Notes: generated by a model from the sequence alone, not told the origin. 64,000 nucleotides of DNA from Oerskovia paurometabola (GCF_016907365.1 NZ_JAFBBV010000001.1:3162001-3226000), one strand, 5' to 3'; shown: positions 26,587 through 33,953, counted from the first letter of the stretch. Made by a program: numbers and translations.

Positions 26587-26632
26587 CGTCACGGGCGGGC
26601 GGGAAGCCGGGGCGACCGGCCCGCCCGTGACG
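26587..26632 (-). terminator. Intra-operon hairpin after the sugar-binding lipoprotein gene (copy 2)
   Basis: CGTCACGGGCGGGC (26587-26600) and GCCCGCCCGTGACG (26619-26632) form a perfect 14-bp stem with an 18-nt loop, 19 nt past the lipoprotein stop. The position matches the hairpin cluster after the other binding-protein gene (10694-10758), which suggests a shared way of raising binding-protein mRNA over downstream genes. Confidence 0.65.
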
Positions 26633-26651
26633 ACGACGGGGTGGGACGTGC

Positions 26652-27713
26652 TCAGGACTGGAAGGCCGACGGCAGGTACTCGTCGACGTTGTCCTTGGTC
26701 ACGACCGGCGCGTAGAGCTGGATCTGGCGCGGGACGCCCATCGAGGCGAGGTCGCTCATCGACTTGCCCTGGACTGCGAGGCGGGCGAGCTTGATGCCGT
26801 CGGCGGCCTGCGTGGACGGGTAGACGACCGTGGCCTGCAGGACCGTGTCGCCCGCCTTGATGTCCTCCATGACGTCCTTCGACCCGGCGCCGCCGACCAT
26901 GAAGAACTCGTCACGGCCTGCCGCGTCGATCGCGGAGAGCACGCCGATGCCCTGGTCGTCGTCGTGGTTCCAGATCGCGTCGATCTTGGGCGCGGCCTGC
27001 AGGAGGTTCGACGCGGCCTGCTCGCCGCCCTGGACAGTGAAGTCGGCAGCGACGCGGTTGCTCACGTCGAGCCCGCAGCCCTCGAGCGCGTCGGCGAAGC
27101 CCTGGCTGCGGTCCTGCGTCAGGGGCAGCGAGTCGATGCCCGCGATCTCGGCGATGACCGCGTCCTTGTTGTCCCCGAGCTGCTCGCAGATGTACGTGCC
27201 GGCGCTCACGCCCATGCCGTAGTTGTCGCCGAGCACGGTGGCCCGTGCGGCGAACGGGCTGGAGAACTCGCGGTCGACGTTGATGACCGTGATCCCCGCC
27301 TCCATGGCGTCGGTCGCGACCTCGGTCAGCGCGGCGCCGTCGAACGGCAGGATGACGATCGCGTCGACACCGTCGTTGATGAAGGTCTCGATCTGGCTGA
27401 TCTGGAGGTTGACGTCGTTGGTGCCCTCGGCGACCTTGAGCTCGACGTCGTCGTACTTGGCGGCCTCGGCCTGGGCGGCCTTGGTGATGGCTCCCATCCA
27501 GCCGTGGTCGGCGGCCGGGGCCGAGAACCCGATGACGACCTTGTCGCCCGACGCGTCGTTGTCGGACGACGCGACGGGGGCGGCGGCCGCGCCGGTCTCC
27601 TCGGCCTCCGGGGTGTTCGACGTGCAGGCCGACGCGAACAGCGCGACCGAGGTCAGAGCCACGGTGGCGAGGGTCAGGCGGCGACGCACCGAGGTGCGGG
27701 TACGAGCGGACAT
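26652..27713 (-). CDS. Sugar ABC transporter substrate-binding lipoprotein (copy 2)
   Basis: The 353-residue protein has a lipoprotein signal (lipobox LFASAC, Cys30), a Glu/Ala/Ser/Asp linker, and a type I periplasmic-binding fold of the ribose type. Motifs include VVIGFSAPAADHGWMGAI at the first strand, DAIVILPFDGAAL, GITVINVDREFSSP and AIWNHDDDQGIGV near the hinge. The ligand is a sugar, identity unknown. GGGAG lies 6 nt before ATG 27713. The gene is separated from the permease by 140 bp holding a GTGCG repeat and is followed by a strong hairpin. Confidence 0.88.
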   Translation of the reverse strand: MSARTRTSVRRRLTLATVALTSVALFASACTSNTPEAEETGAAAAPVASSDNDASGDKVVIGFSAPAADHGWMGAITKAAQAEAAKYDDVELKVAEGTNDVNLQISQIETFINDGVDAIVILPFDGAALTEVATDAMEAGITVINVDREFSSPFAARATVLGDNYGMGVSAGTYICEQLGDNKDAVIAEIAGIDSLPLTQDRSQGFADALEGCGLDVSNRVAADFTVQGGEQAASNLLQAAPKIDAIWNHDDDQGIGVLSAIDAAGRDEFFMVGGAGSKDVMEDIKAGDTVLQATVVYPSTQAADGIKLARLAVQGKSMSDLASMGVPRQIQLYAPVVTKDNVDEYLPSAFQS

Positions 27714-27768
27714 GAGGATCTCCCTTGATTCTGGTCCTGCTGGTGCTGGTTGGGACGTGCTGGGGTCC

Positions 27769-27787
27769 GGCCCCGGGGGGCGGGGCC
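27769..27787 (-). repeat. Short hairpin GGCCCC/GGGGCC between permease and binding-protein genes
   Basis: A 6-bp perfect GC stem with a 7-nt loop lies in the gap between the permease stop and the lipoprotein start. It could shape mRNA processing or translation; no regulatory class is recognised. Confidence 0.4.
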
Positions 27788-27829
27788 GTGGTGCGGTGGT
27801 GCGGTGCGGTGCGGTGCGGTGGTGCGGTT
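27788..27829. repeat. GTGCG-type simple repeat
   Basis: Ggtgc/gtgcg units recur seven or eight times with slight register changes, for example ggtgcggtggtgcggtgc. It lies within the 140-bp gap between the permease (ends 27854) and lipoprotein (starts 27713) genes. Such runs are prone to slippage and could vary spacing between the two genes. Confidence 0.75.
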
Positions 27830-27853
27830 GCGAGAGGCCCCGACGGCGGGGCG

Positions 27854-28909
27854 TCAGGCGGATCTGGCGCGCGAGGCGAATCGCTGCTGGAGGAGCACGG
27901 CGACCACGATGATCACGCCCTTGGCGACGGCCTGGGCCGAGGTCGACATGTTGTTCTGCGTGAAGACGTTGGTCAGCGTGGTGAAGATGAGGACGCCGAG
28001 CACGGTGCCGACGATCGTCCCGCGACCGCCCACGAGGAGCGTCCCGCCGACGACGACCGCCGCGATGACGTCGAGCTCGTAGAACAGGCCGTTCGTCGAG
28101 GACCCGGCCGTGGTGCGGGCGAGCATCATGACGGCCGCGATGCCGGTCGTGAGACCGACCAGGCCGTAGAGGTACATCGTGTGGCGCTTGACCTTGATGC
28201 CTGCGAGCCGCGCCGCCTCGGGGTTGCCACCGACGGCGACCGTGCGGCGGCCGAACGTCGTGCGGTTGAGGAGGAACCAGCCGGCGACGGCCACGACCGC
28301 GAACATCCACACGAGCACGGGGACGCCGAGCAGGTCCGCGCGGAAGAAGTCGAGGAACGCGTCGACCTCGGTGACGCGCTGCGTCTGCCGGTTGGAGATC
28401 ATCTCGGCGAGACCGCGGGCGCCCACCATCATGGCGAGGGTCGCCATGAACGCGACGACCTTGCCGTAGGCGACGAGGACGCCGTTGATCAGGCCGCACG
28501 CCGTGCCGACCGCGAGGGCCACGCCGACCATGACGATCCAGTGGGTGTCGGCGGCCATGGTCTGGGTCGCGAGCGTGCTCGCCCAGACCGTGGCCAGTCC
28601 CATGACGGACCCGACGGACAGGTCGATCCCGCCGCCCGTGATGACGAAGGTCATCCCGATGCTCAGGACGCCCAGGACGGCGGCAAGGCGCAGGATCGTC
28701 AGCAGGTTGTTGACGTTCGCGAAGTTCTCCCCCGCGGTCGCGTACCCGACGATGCACAGCGCGACGAGCGCCACGACGAGGCCGATGTTCCGCCCCACCG
28801 ATCCACTGAACAAATTGTGGCGCGACCGTCTGCCGTCGGGCACCTCGGAGCTCGGGGCGTGCCCCGGTCCGTCCACGACGGCGGCGCGAGCCACCTCCTG
28901 CTCGCTCAT
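27854..28909 (-). CDS. Sugar ABC transporter permease (ribose type, copy 2 operon)
   Basis: The 351-residue RbsC-like permease has TGGGIDLSVGSVMGL (about residues 91-105) and VVVGGTLLVGGRGT (about 285-298), the family's conserved membrane and ATPase-contact motifs, among about nine hydrophobic segments. It is the only permease in this operon and probably forms a homodimer. ATG 28909 overlaps the stop of the ATPase gene (ATGA). It imports the sugar captured by the lipoprotein at 26652-27713. Confidence 0.88.
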   Translation of the reverse strand: MSEQEVARAAVVDGPGHAPSSEVPDGRRSRHNLFSGSVGRNIGLVVALVALCIVGYATAGENFANVNNLLTILRLAAVLGVLSIGMTFVITGGGIDLSVGSVMGLATVWASTLATQTMAADTHWIVMVGVALAVGTACGLINGVLVAYGKVVAFMATLAMMVGARGLAEMISNRQTQRVTEVDAFLDFFRADLLGVPVLVWMFAVVAVAGWFLLNRTTFGRRTVAVGGNPEAARLAGIKVKRHTMYLYGLVGLTTGIAAVMMLARTTAGSSTNGLFYELDVIAAVVVGGTLLVGGRGTIVGTVLGVLIFTTLTNVFTQNNMSTSAQAVAKGVIIVVAVLLQQRFASRARSA

Positions 28910-30432
28910 GCGGCACTTCCTTCCATGACGAGGTCGAGCACGCCGTGCTCGTCGATCGAATCTGCTGGGCCTTCGTGCACGACGCGTCCCTCCGAGATCA
29001 CGAGGACGCGGTCGGAGAGACCGAGCACCTCGTCGATCTCGCTCGAGACCACGAGCACGGCCGCACCGGACGCCGCGAGGTCGCGGATCAGTGCGTAGAT
29101 CTCGGCGCGCGCCCCGACGTCGACGCCCCGGGTGGGCTCGTCGAGCAGGAGGACCCGGCACCCGTGCACGAGCCAGCGCGCCAGGAGCGCCTTCTGCTGG
29201 TTGCCGCCGGACAGCGTCCGGGCGTTCCGCTCGACCCCGGCGGGGCGCAGGTCGAGCGAGACCGCCTGCTCCTTCGCCGCGGCCCGCTCCGCCCTCTCGT
29301 CGAGGAAGCCCGCCTTCGCGAAGCGACCGAACGTCGAGAGCGTGATGTTGCGGTAGACGGGTTCGTCGAGCAGCAGGCCCTGGCTCTTGCGCTCCTCGGG
29401 GCACAGGCCGATGCCCGCGTCGACCGCGGCGGCGACCGAGCCGCCGCGGAGCTTCTTGCCGCCGACCGCGACGGTCCCCTGGGTCGCGCGACGCGCCCCG
29501 TAGACGGTCTCGAGGATCTCGGACCGGCCCGAGCCGACGAGCCCGGCGAAGCCGAGGACCTCACCGGCACGGACCTCGAACGAGACGTCCGCGAACTTCC
29601 CCTCGAGCCCGAGCGACTCGACCGCGAGCAGCACGTCCGCCTCCTCGGCGACCGGCTCGCGCCCCGGGAAGACGTTGTCGACCGCGCGACCCGTCATGAG
29701 CTTGATGAGCTCGGCGGTCGGTGTCTGCGAGACCGCGAGGTTCTGCGCGACCGTGCGCCCGTCCTTGAGGACCGTGATCCTGTCGCCGATCGCCCGGATC
29801 TCCTCGAGACGGTGCGAGATGTAGACGATCGCGACCCCGCTCTCGGTGAGCTGGCGCACGACGCGGAACAGGTTCTCGACCTCTTCGCTGTCGAGCACGG
29901 CGGACGGCTCGTCCATGACGATCACCCGTGCGTCGTGCGAGAGGGCGCGGGCCATGGACACGATCTGCTTGCCCGCGGCGGACAGCTCGCCCACCTCGCG
30001 GTGGGGCGAGATCTCGGGGTGCCCCAGGCGCTTCATGAGCTCACGCGTGTTCCTGGCCGCCGTCCGTCGGCTGGAGAAGCCCGCGGTGGACAGCTCGTGC
30101 CCGAGGTAGATGTTCTCGGCGACCGTCAGACCGTCGACGACGTCGAGCTCCTGGTACATCGTGGCGACCCCGAGCTTGAGCGCGGCCACGGGGTGCGGGA
30201 TGGTGACCACCTCGCCGTCGATGAGGATCTGCCCCTCGTTGGGCTGGTGCGCGCCGGCTAGCACCTTGATGAGGGTGGACTTGCCGGCCCCGTTCTGACC
30301 GAGGAGGCAGTGGACCTCTCCGGGGAGGATGTCGAGATCGACGCCGTCGAGTGCTCGGGCGCCGGGAAACTGCTTGACGATGCTCTGCATCTGCAGGAGC
30401 GGCCGGGTGGGCTGAGGGTCTGCGTTGACCAT
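28906..30432 (-). CDS. Sugar ABC transporter ATP-binding protein, double ATPase (RbsA/MglA type, copy 2)
   Basis: From ATG 30432 the protein has 508 residues, the normal size. Its first cassette has Walker A GQNGAGKST (about residues 46-54) and Walker B VMDEPSAVLD. The second has the degenerate Walker A LVGSGRSE, signature LSGGNQQK (about 404-411) and Walker B LLDEPTRGVD. It energises sugar import with the permease that follows. The frame is open 46 codons further upstream, but a promoter (TTGACC, 17 bp, TAGTTT) ends 7 nt before ATG 30432 and there is no ribosome site, so this is a leaderless start. The promoter overlaps operator C. Confidence 0.92.
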   Translation of the reverse strand: MVNADPQPTRPLLQMQSIVKQFPGARALDGVDLDILPGEVHCLLGQNGAGKSTLIKVLAGAHQPNEGQILIDGEVVTIPHPVAALKLGVATMYQELDVVDGLTVAENIYLGHELSTAGFSSRRTAARNTRELMKRLGHPEISPHREVGELSAAGKQIVSMARALSHDARVIVMDEPSAVLDSEEVENLFRVVRQLTESGVAIVYISHRLEEIRAIGDRITVLKDGRTVAQNLAVSQTPTAELIKLMTGRAVDNVFPGREPVAEEADVLLAVESLGLEGKFADVSFEVRAGEVLGFAGLVGSGRSEILETVYGARRATQGTVAVGGKKLRGGSVAAAVDAGIGLCPEERKSQGLLLDEPVYRNITLSTFGRFAKAGFLDERAERAAAKEQAVSLDLRPAGVERNARTLSGGNQQKALLARWLVHGCRVLLLDEPTRGVDVGARAEIYALIRDLAASGAAVLVVSSEIDEVLGLSDRVLVISEGRVVHEGPADSIDEHGVLDLVMEGSAA

Positions 30433-30439
30433 GTGGGAG

Positions 30440-30468
30440 AAACTAACCGACCTTTTGACGGCGGTCAA
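30440..30468 (-). promoter_or_regulatory. Promoter of the second sugar operon
   Basis: On the minus strand TTGACC (30468-30463) is followed after 17 bp by TAGTTT (30445-30440), then 7 nt to ATG 30432. Spacing is identical to the promoter at 17349-17377. Confidence 0.75.
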
Positions 30469-30477
30469 GCAGAAGGT
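30450..30477. promoter_or_regulatory. Operator site C, proposed ROK-regulator binding site
   Basis: On the plus strand the site reads ACCTTTTG, then ACGGCGGTCAAG, then CAGAAGGT. The arms match each other with one mismatch, and the spacer has the same length and the same GTCAAG end as sites A and B. It covers the -35 and most of the spacer of the second operon's promoter, so binding should block RNA polymerase. Confidence 0.65.
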
Positions 30478-30493
30478 CCTGATCTTTCGCTTC

Positions 30494-30509
30494 GTTACCC
30501 CACCGTGAC
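30494..30509. promoter_or_regulatory. Upstream dyad GTTACC-N4-CGTGAC
   Basis: The sequence lies 16 bp upstream of operator C and is the inverted-orientation counterpart of 17398-17413. One base breaks the dyad. It may bind an activator common to both operons. Confidence 0.3.
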
Positions 30510-30704
30510 CGACAAAAGTGGGCATGACCGTCCGAACCGCCGAGGACGACCGGCGGGTGACCCACGTCACTCATGGGCCGCTGCGACACTGCGTGCCGAG
30601 CGGTGCATAGAGGAGGAAACGGTCGAACGACAGGGGTTCCAGGGTCTCGACCGGCGAGGCGCGAGCTCCCGCAGGGCTCCGGCGACCTTGCCGCAGCAAA
30701 CCAC

Positions 30705-30733
30705 ACGCTAGGTCGGCTTTTGTCGATCGTCAA
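30705..30733 (-). promoter_or_regulatory. Second minus-strand promoter within operator B
   Basis: TTGACG (30733-30728) and TAGCGT (30710-30705) are 17 bp apart on the minus strand. They would start a transcript near 30698 running about 265 nt before the ATPase gene. No start codon is suitably placed, so it would give a long leader or a small RNA. Confidence 0.5.
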
Positions 30734-30742
30734 GCAAAAGCC
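30715..30742. promoter_or_regulatory. Operator site B, best copy of the proposed ROK-regulator site
   Basis: GGCTTTTG, then TCGATCGTCAAG, then CAAAAGCC. The arms are perfect complements and the complementarity extends two more base pairs on each side (TC and GA). It lies about 66 bp upstream of the ROK gene, overlapping its likely -35, which points to autoregulation. Confidence 0.7.
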
Positions 30743-30753
30743 GAAGATCGCAG

Positions 30754-30759
30754 TACGCT
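30754..30759 (+). promoter_or_regulatory. Putative -10 element of the ROK gene
   Basis: TACGCT fits TANNNT. The best -35 candidate, TCAAGC at 30730-30735 inside operator B, is weak at 18 bp. The leader would be about 40 nt. Confidence 0.4.
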
Positions 30760-30807
30760 AGACGGATTGTCACCACTGCGTAGCAACGAGAGGCTCCGTG
30801 ATACATC

Positions 30808-31995
30808 GTGCCCACCGAGGAACTGCTGAAGTTCGCCCCCCGCCCGACCGGCGCCGGGGACATGTTCCAGCTGCTCCGCGACGGCCAACCCCGCACGCGG
30901 GCTGACCTCGCCGCGATCACCGGGCAGGCGCGGTCCACGATCGCCGCCCGCATCGACCTGCTCATGGCCTCCGGGCTCATCGCGCCCGCGGGCGAGGCGA
31001 GCTCGACCGGCGGCAGACCGCCCGTGACGTTCGCCTTCAGCCCCGGTGCACGCATCGTGCTCGCCGTGGACCTGGGCGCGACGCACGCGCGCCTCGCGGT
31101 CACGGACCTCGCGTCGAACGTCCTCGCAGAGGTCGACGCACCGCTCGCCATCTCCGACGGTCCGGAGAACGTCCTCGCCTGGGTCGCCGAGACCGGCGAG
31201 AAGCTCATCGCGACGACCGGGCGCGACCTCAAGGACCTGGTGAGCGTCGGCGTCGGGCTCCCGGGCCCCGTCGAGCACTCGACCGGACGACCCATCAACC
31301 CGCCCATCATGCCCGCGTGGGACGACGTCGACGTGCCCGCGATCCTCAAGCGCACGTTCGACGCCTCGGTCCTCGTGGACAACGACGTCAACATCATGGC
31401 CCTCGGCGAGCACCGCACCGCATGGCCCGGCGTGAGCGACCTGCTCTTCGTCAAGGTCGCGACGGGTATCGGCGCGGGAGTCATCTCGGACGGCGAGCTG
31501 CGCCGCGGCGCCCAGGGTGCGGCCGGCGACATCGGCCACATCGCCGTGCCCAACGCGACGGACACCCCGTGCCGCTGCGGGAACATCGGCTGCCTCGAGG
31601 CCGTCGCGAGCGGCCAGGCCATCGCCGGCGCCCTCAAGAAGGAAGGGCTCGAGGCCGCCAACAGCGGCGACGTCGTGTCCCTCGTGCGCGGCGGCGACCT
31701 CATGGCGAGCCACGCCGTGCGCCAGGCCGGCCGCGACATCGGGGCCGTCCTCGCCGCGTGCGTGAGCCTGCTCAACCCCTCCATGATCGTGGTCGGCGGC
31801 GTCATCGCCGACGCGGGAGAGCACCTGATCGCGGGCATCCGCGAGATCGTCTACCAGCGCTCGCTGCCGCTGGCCACGCAGCACCTGCGCATCGTCACGT
31901 CCCAGGCCCGGGGGCAGGCCGGCGTGCTCGGTGCGAGCGCCATGGCGATCGATCACGTACTCTCTCCCGCAGCGATCGATGCCCTGATCGCGTGA
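30808..31995 (+). CDS. ROK family transcriptional regulator
   Basis: The 395-residue protein has an N-terminal winged helix-turn-helix (about residues 14-75, with QPRTRADLAAITGQARSTIA) and a ROK sugar-sensing domain. Visible ROK features are the nucleotide/sugar-fold motif AVDLGATHARLAV (about 80-92), VDNDVNIMALGE, GTGIGAGVI-like glycine turns, and the zinc motif CRCGNIGCLEA (about residues 254-264). Such proteins repress sugar genes until a sugar binds. It is divergent from the second sugar operon across 375 bp that contain two copies of a 28-bp dyad, a third copy of which controls the first operon. GTG 30808 is the only convenient start; GAGAGG lies 13 nt upstream, a long spacing. Confidence 0.9.
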   Translation: MPTEELLKFAPRPTGAGDMFQLLRDGQPRTRADLAAITGQARSTIAARIDLLMASGLIAPAGEASSTGGRPPVTFAFSPGARIVLAVDLGATHARLAVTDLASNVLAEVDAPLAISDGPENVLAWVAETGEKLIATTGRDLKDLVSVGVGLPGPVEHSTGRPINPPIMPAWDDVDVPAILKRTFDASVLVDNDVNIMALGEHRTAWPGVSDLLFVKVATGIGAGVISDGELRRGAQGAAGDIGHIAVPNATDTPCRCGNIGCLEAVASGQAIAGALKKEGLEAANSGDVVSLVRGGDLMASHAVRQAGRDIGAVLAACVSLLNPSMIVVGGVIADAGEHLIAGIREIVYQRSLPLATQHLRIVTSQARGQAGVLGASAMAIDHVLSPAAIDALIA

Positions 31996-32012
31996 GCGCC
32001 AACGGAGGACTC

Positions 32013-32678
32013 ATGAGCGTGCCGGACCGTCGGGCCCTGATCGTCCGGGGAGGATGGCCAGGCCACTCCCCCGAGGAGAGCACCGACCTCTTCGTCCCCT
32101 TCCTCAAGGAGTCGGGCTTCGACGTCGTCGTCGAGTCCTCGCTCGAGGTGTACGCCGACGCCGAGTACATGGTCGGCGTCGACCTGATCGTCCAGTCCTG
32201 GACCATGGGCGAGATCCTGCCCGACGAGATGCGCGGCCTGCGCCAGGCCGTGACGAACGGGACGGGTCTCGCGGGCTGGCACGGCGGGATCATCGACTCG
32301 TACCGCATGGCGACCGACTACCTGCAGATGCTCGGCGGCCAGTTCGCCGCGCACCCGGGCGACCTGGTCGACCACACCGTCGAGATCGTGCCCGAGCACG
32401 CCGAGCACCCCATCGTGGCCGGCCTCGGCCCCATCGCGCTGCGCTCCGAGCAGTACTGGGTGCTCGCGGACTCGCTCAACGAGGTCCTCGCGACCACGAC
32501 CATCGAGCCCACGGCCGACTCGCCGTGGCGCTCGCCCGTGGTCTCGCCCTCGATCTGGACCCGCCGGTGGGGTCAGGGGCGCATCTTCGTGTGCGCACCG
32601 GGGCACCAGCTCGCGGACCTCGAGACCCCCGGGCTGCGCACCGTGATCGAGCGCGGCCTGCTGTGGGCCGCCCGGTGA
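32013..32678 (+). CDS. Stand-alone ThuA domain protein
   Basis: The 221-residue protein is a ThuA family member with a glutamine-amidotransferase-like fold. Seen are the first strand RRALIVRGGWPGHSPEES, the central GLAGWHGGIIDSY motif (about residues 85-97), and the HPGDLVDHTVEIVPEHAEHPI segment read as two conserved His-containing strands. No signal peptide is present, so unlike the two giant ThuA fusions it acts in the cytoplasm. The family is linked to trehalose and keto-sugar use, but its reaction is not established. It follows the ROK gene by 17 nt with GGAGGAC upstream of ATG 32013, so the two are one transcript. Confidence 0.85.
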   Translation: MSVPDRRALIVRGGWPGHSPEESTDLFVPFLKESGFDVVVESSLEVYADAEYMVGVDLIVQSWTMGEILPDEMRGLRQAVTNGTGLAGWHGGIIDSYRMATDYLQMLGGQFAAHPGDLVDHTVEIVPEHAEHPIVAGLGPIALRSEQYWVLADSLNEVLATTTIEPTADSPWRSPVVSPSIWTRRWGQGRIFVCAPGHQLADLETPGLRTVIERGLLWAAR

Positions 32679-32709
32679 CGCTCCCCCGCGCCTAGCGGGC
32701 GCGGACGAC

Positions 32710-32741
32710 GAACGGTCGACGACCCGGGTCGTCGACCGTTC
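32710..32741. terminator. Bidirectional terminator, 32-bp perfect palindrome
   Basis: GAACGGTCGACGACCC is followed directly by its reverse complement. Folding leaves a tetraloop and about 14 pairs. It lies between the convergent ThuA gene (ends 32678) and MetE-like gene (ends 32820), so it can serve both. Confidence 0.85.
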
Positions 32742-32819
32742 ATGCTCCCGACGGCGCCACGCACCGGAGCGAGCCGGTCACCGACGTGCGCTGCGACGTC
32801 GGGCATGCGCCGAGCGCTC

Positions 32820-33941
32820 CTACCAGGCGCGCGCGACCGCCGTGTGGACGTCGAGCAGCGGGCCCGTGCGCTCGCTCGGGCCACGACCGAACCCGCACTC
32901 GGTGCCGACGCCGATCTCCCGCTCCCCCAGCACCTGGGCCGCGGCCGCGAGGCGACGCTGCGCGCCCTCGACGCCGTCCTCGTGGTGCACCACGCCGAGG
33001 TAGAGCTCGGTCGCAGGATCGATCGTGAGGTCCGCGAGCGGCGCGACGTACTCCACGTCGTCGCGCTCGATCGGCACGGGCAGGTGGAACCACGCGATCT
33101 CGCGCGTCACCGTCGCGGCCAGGCCGTTCGCGACCTCGACCAGGCGGCGCGTGTCGGACGGCTCCACGAAGTGCTTCTCGGCGACGTCCCCGTAGCAGAG
33201 GTGGAAACCGAGCTCGACGTCCGCGGGCACCGTGGAGGCCACGCGTGCGGCGCGCGCGACACAGCCCGAGAGCACCTCGTCGGAGTCGATCGCGAACCAC
33301 GCCTGGGCCGGTCCGGCCCCGAGGTTCGCGCCCTCGACCAGCGCGAACTCGGTCGCGAGGTCGAGCTGGATCGCGAGGTCGCCCGCAGGGACCGCGGCGA
33401 CGATCGCCTCGATCTCGCGCAGCATCGCGGCCTCGTAGGCGGGGTACACGACCTCGCGCGCCTCGGGGACCACGAACGCCACGACAGGGGCGAGCGGAGT
33501 GGGCAGGCACACCTGGAAGCGCGTGGTCGCGGGGATCACGCCCTGCGCGCGCAGCCGCACGAAGTCCGCGTACGACGCCGTCGCGGCGGCCGCGTAGCCC
33601 AGCTCGCCGAAGACCAGCTCGTCCGCCGGGACCGAGCCGTCGAGCACGTGGGGACGGACGTCGAACCCGGCGACGATCACGGGCTCGATCGGCAACCGTG
33701 CCAGCCCGGGTACGGCGTCGAAGCGCGCGCCCTGGAAGAGGATCCAGTGGAAGCGCTCGCCCACCTCGCCGTCGGGGATGCGCCGGAGGTGGGTACCCGC
33801 GTGGGCAGCGACCGTGCGGAACGTGTCCTCGGCCGTGGGGAGGTTCACGGAGCCGACGAGGTGCGCGCCGCGCACCTGGGCGGCTGCCTGCGGGTCGTCG
33901 TCGTGCGGGGAGGGCCGGGTCGCGGAGGTCGCCTGAGTCAT
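32820..33941 (-). CDS. MetE-like zinc protein (cobalamin-independent methionine synthase superfamily)
   Basis: The 373-residue TIM-barrel protein resembles the C-terminal half of MetE and its stand-alone relatives. It has HLVGSVNLPTAEDTF and HLRRIPDGEVGER near the start, GFHLCYGD (about residues 241-248, with zinc-binding His and Cys), and VGTECGFGRG (about 348-357, with the final zinc Cys). This family moves methyl groups to thiols or handles related sulfur compounds; the true substrate is not known. It is monocistronic. TACGAT lies 6 nt before ATG 33941 without a ribosome site, so the mRNA is probably leaderless. Confidence 0.8.
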   Translation of the reverse strand: MTQATSATRPSPHDDDPQAAAQVRGAHLVGSVNLPTAEDTFRTVAAHAGTHLRRIPDGEVGERFHWILFQGARFDAVPGLARLPIEPVIVAGFDVRPHVLDGSVPADELVFGELGYAAAATASYADFVRLRAQGVIPATTRFQVCLPTPLAPVVAFVVPEAREVVYPAYEAAMLREIEAIVAAVPAGDLAIQLDLATEFALVEGANLGAGPAQAWFAIDSDEVLSGCVARAARVASTVPADVELGFHLCYGDVAEKHFVEPSDTRRLVEVANGLAATVTREIAWFHLPVPIERDDVEYVAPLADLTIDPATELYLGVVHHEDGVEGAQRRLAAAAQVLGEREIGVGTECGFGRGPSERTGPLLDVHTAVARAW

Positions 33942-33947
33942 GACCGC

Positions 33948-33953
33948 ATCGTA
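33948..33953 (-). promoter_or_regulatory. -10 element of a leaderless transcript for the MetE-like gene
   Basis: TACGAT on the minus strand fits TANNNT and ends 6 nt before the start codon. No Shine-Dalgarno sequence is present. Confidence 0.5.

Larger units (their letters stand above)
30433..30807. other. 375-bp divergent control region of the second sugar operon and the ROK gene
   Basis: No gene is supported here. It holds operator C and the operon promoter at the left, operator B with opposed promoters at the right, and about 230 bp between them. That middle part contains an orphan AGGAGGAAAC near 30611-30620 with no start codon behind it. Small open frames in it lack a usable start or coding bias. 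Confidence 0.6.

Noticed and set aside
30611..30620. Strong AGGAGGAAAC ribosome site on the plus strand
   Set aside because: No ATG, GTG or TTG lies within usable distance, so no gene start can be assigned.
30443..30733. A 96-codon minus-strand frame between the operators
   Set aside because: It runs through both operators and the operon promoter, has no ribosome site and no recognisable protein features.
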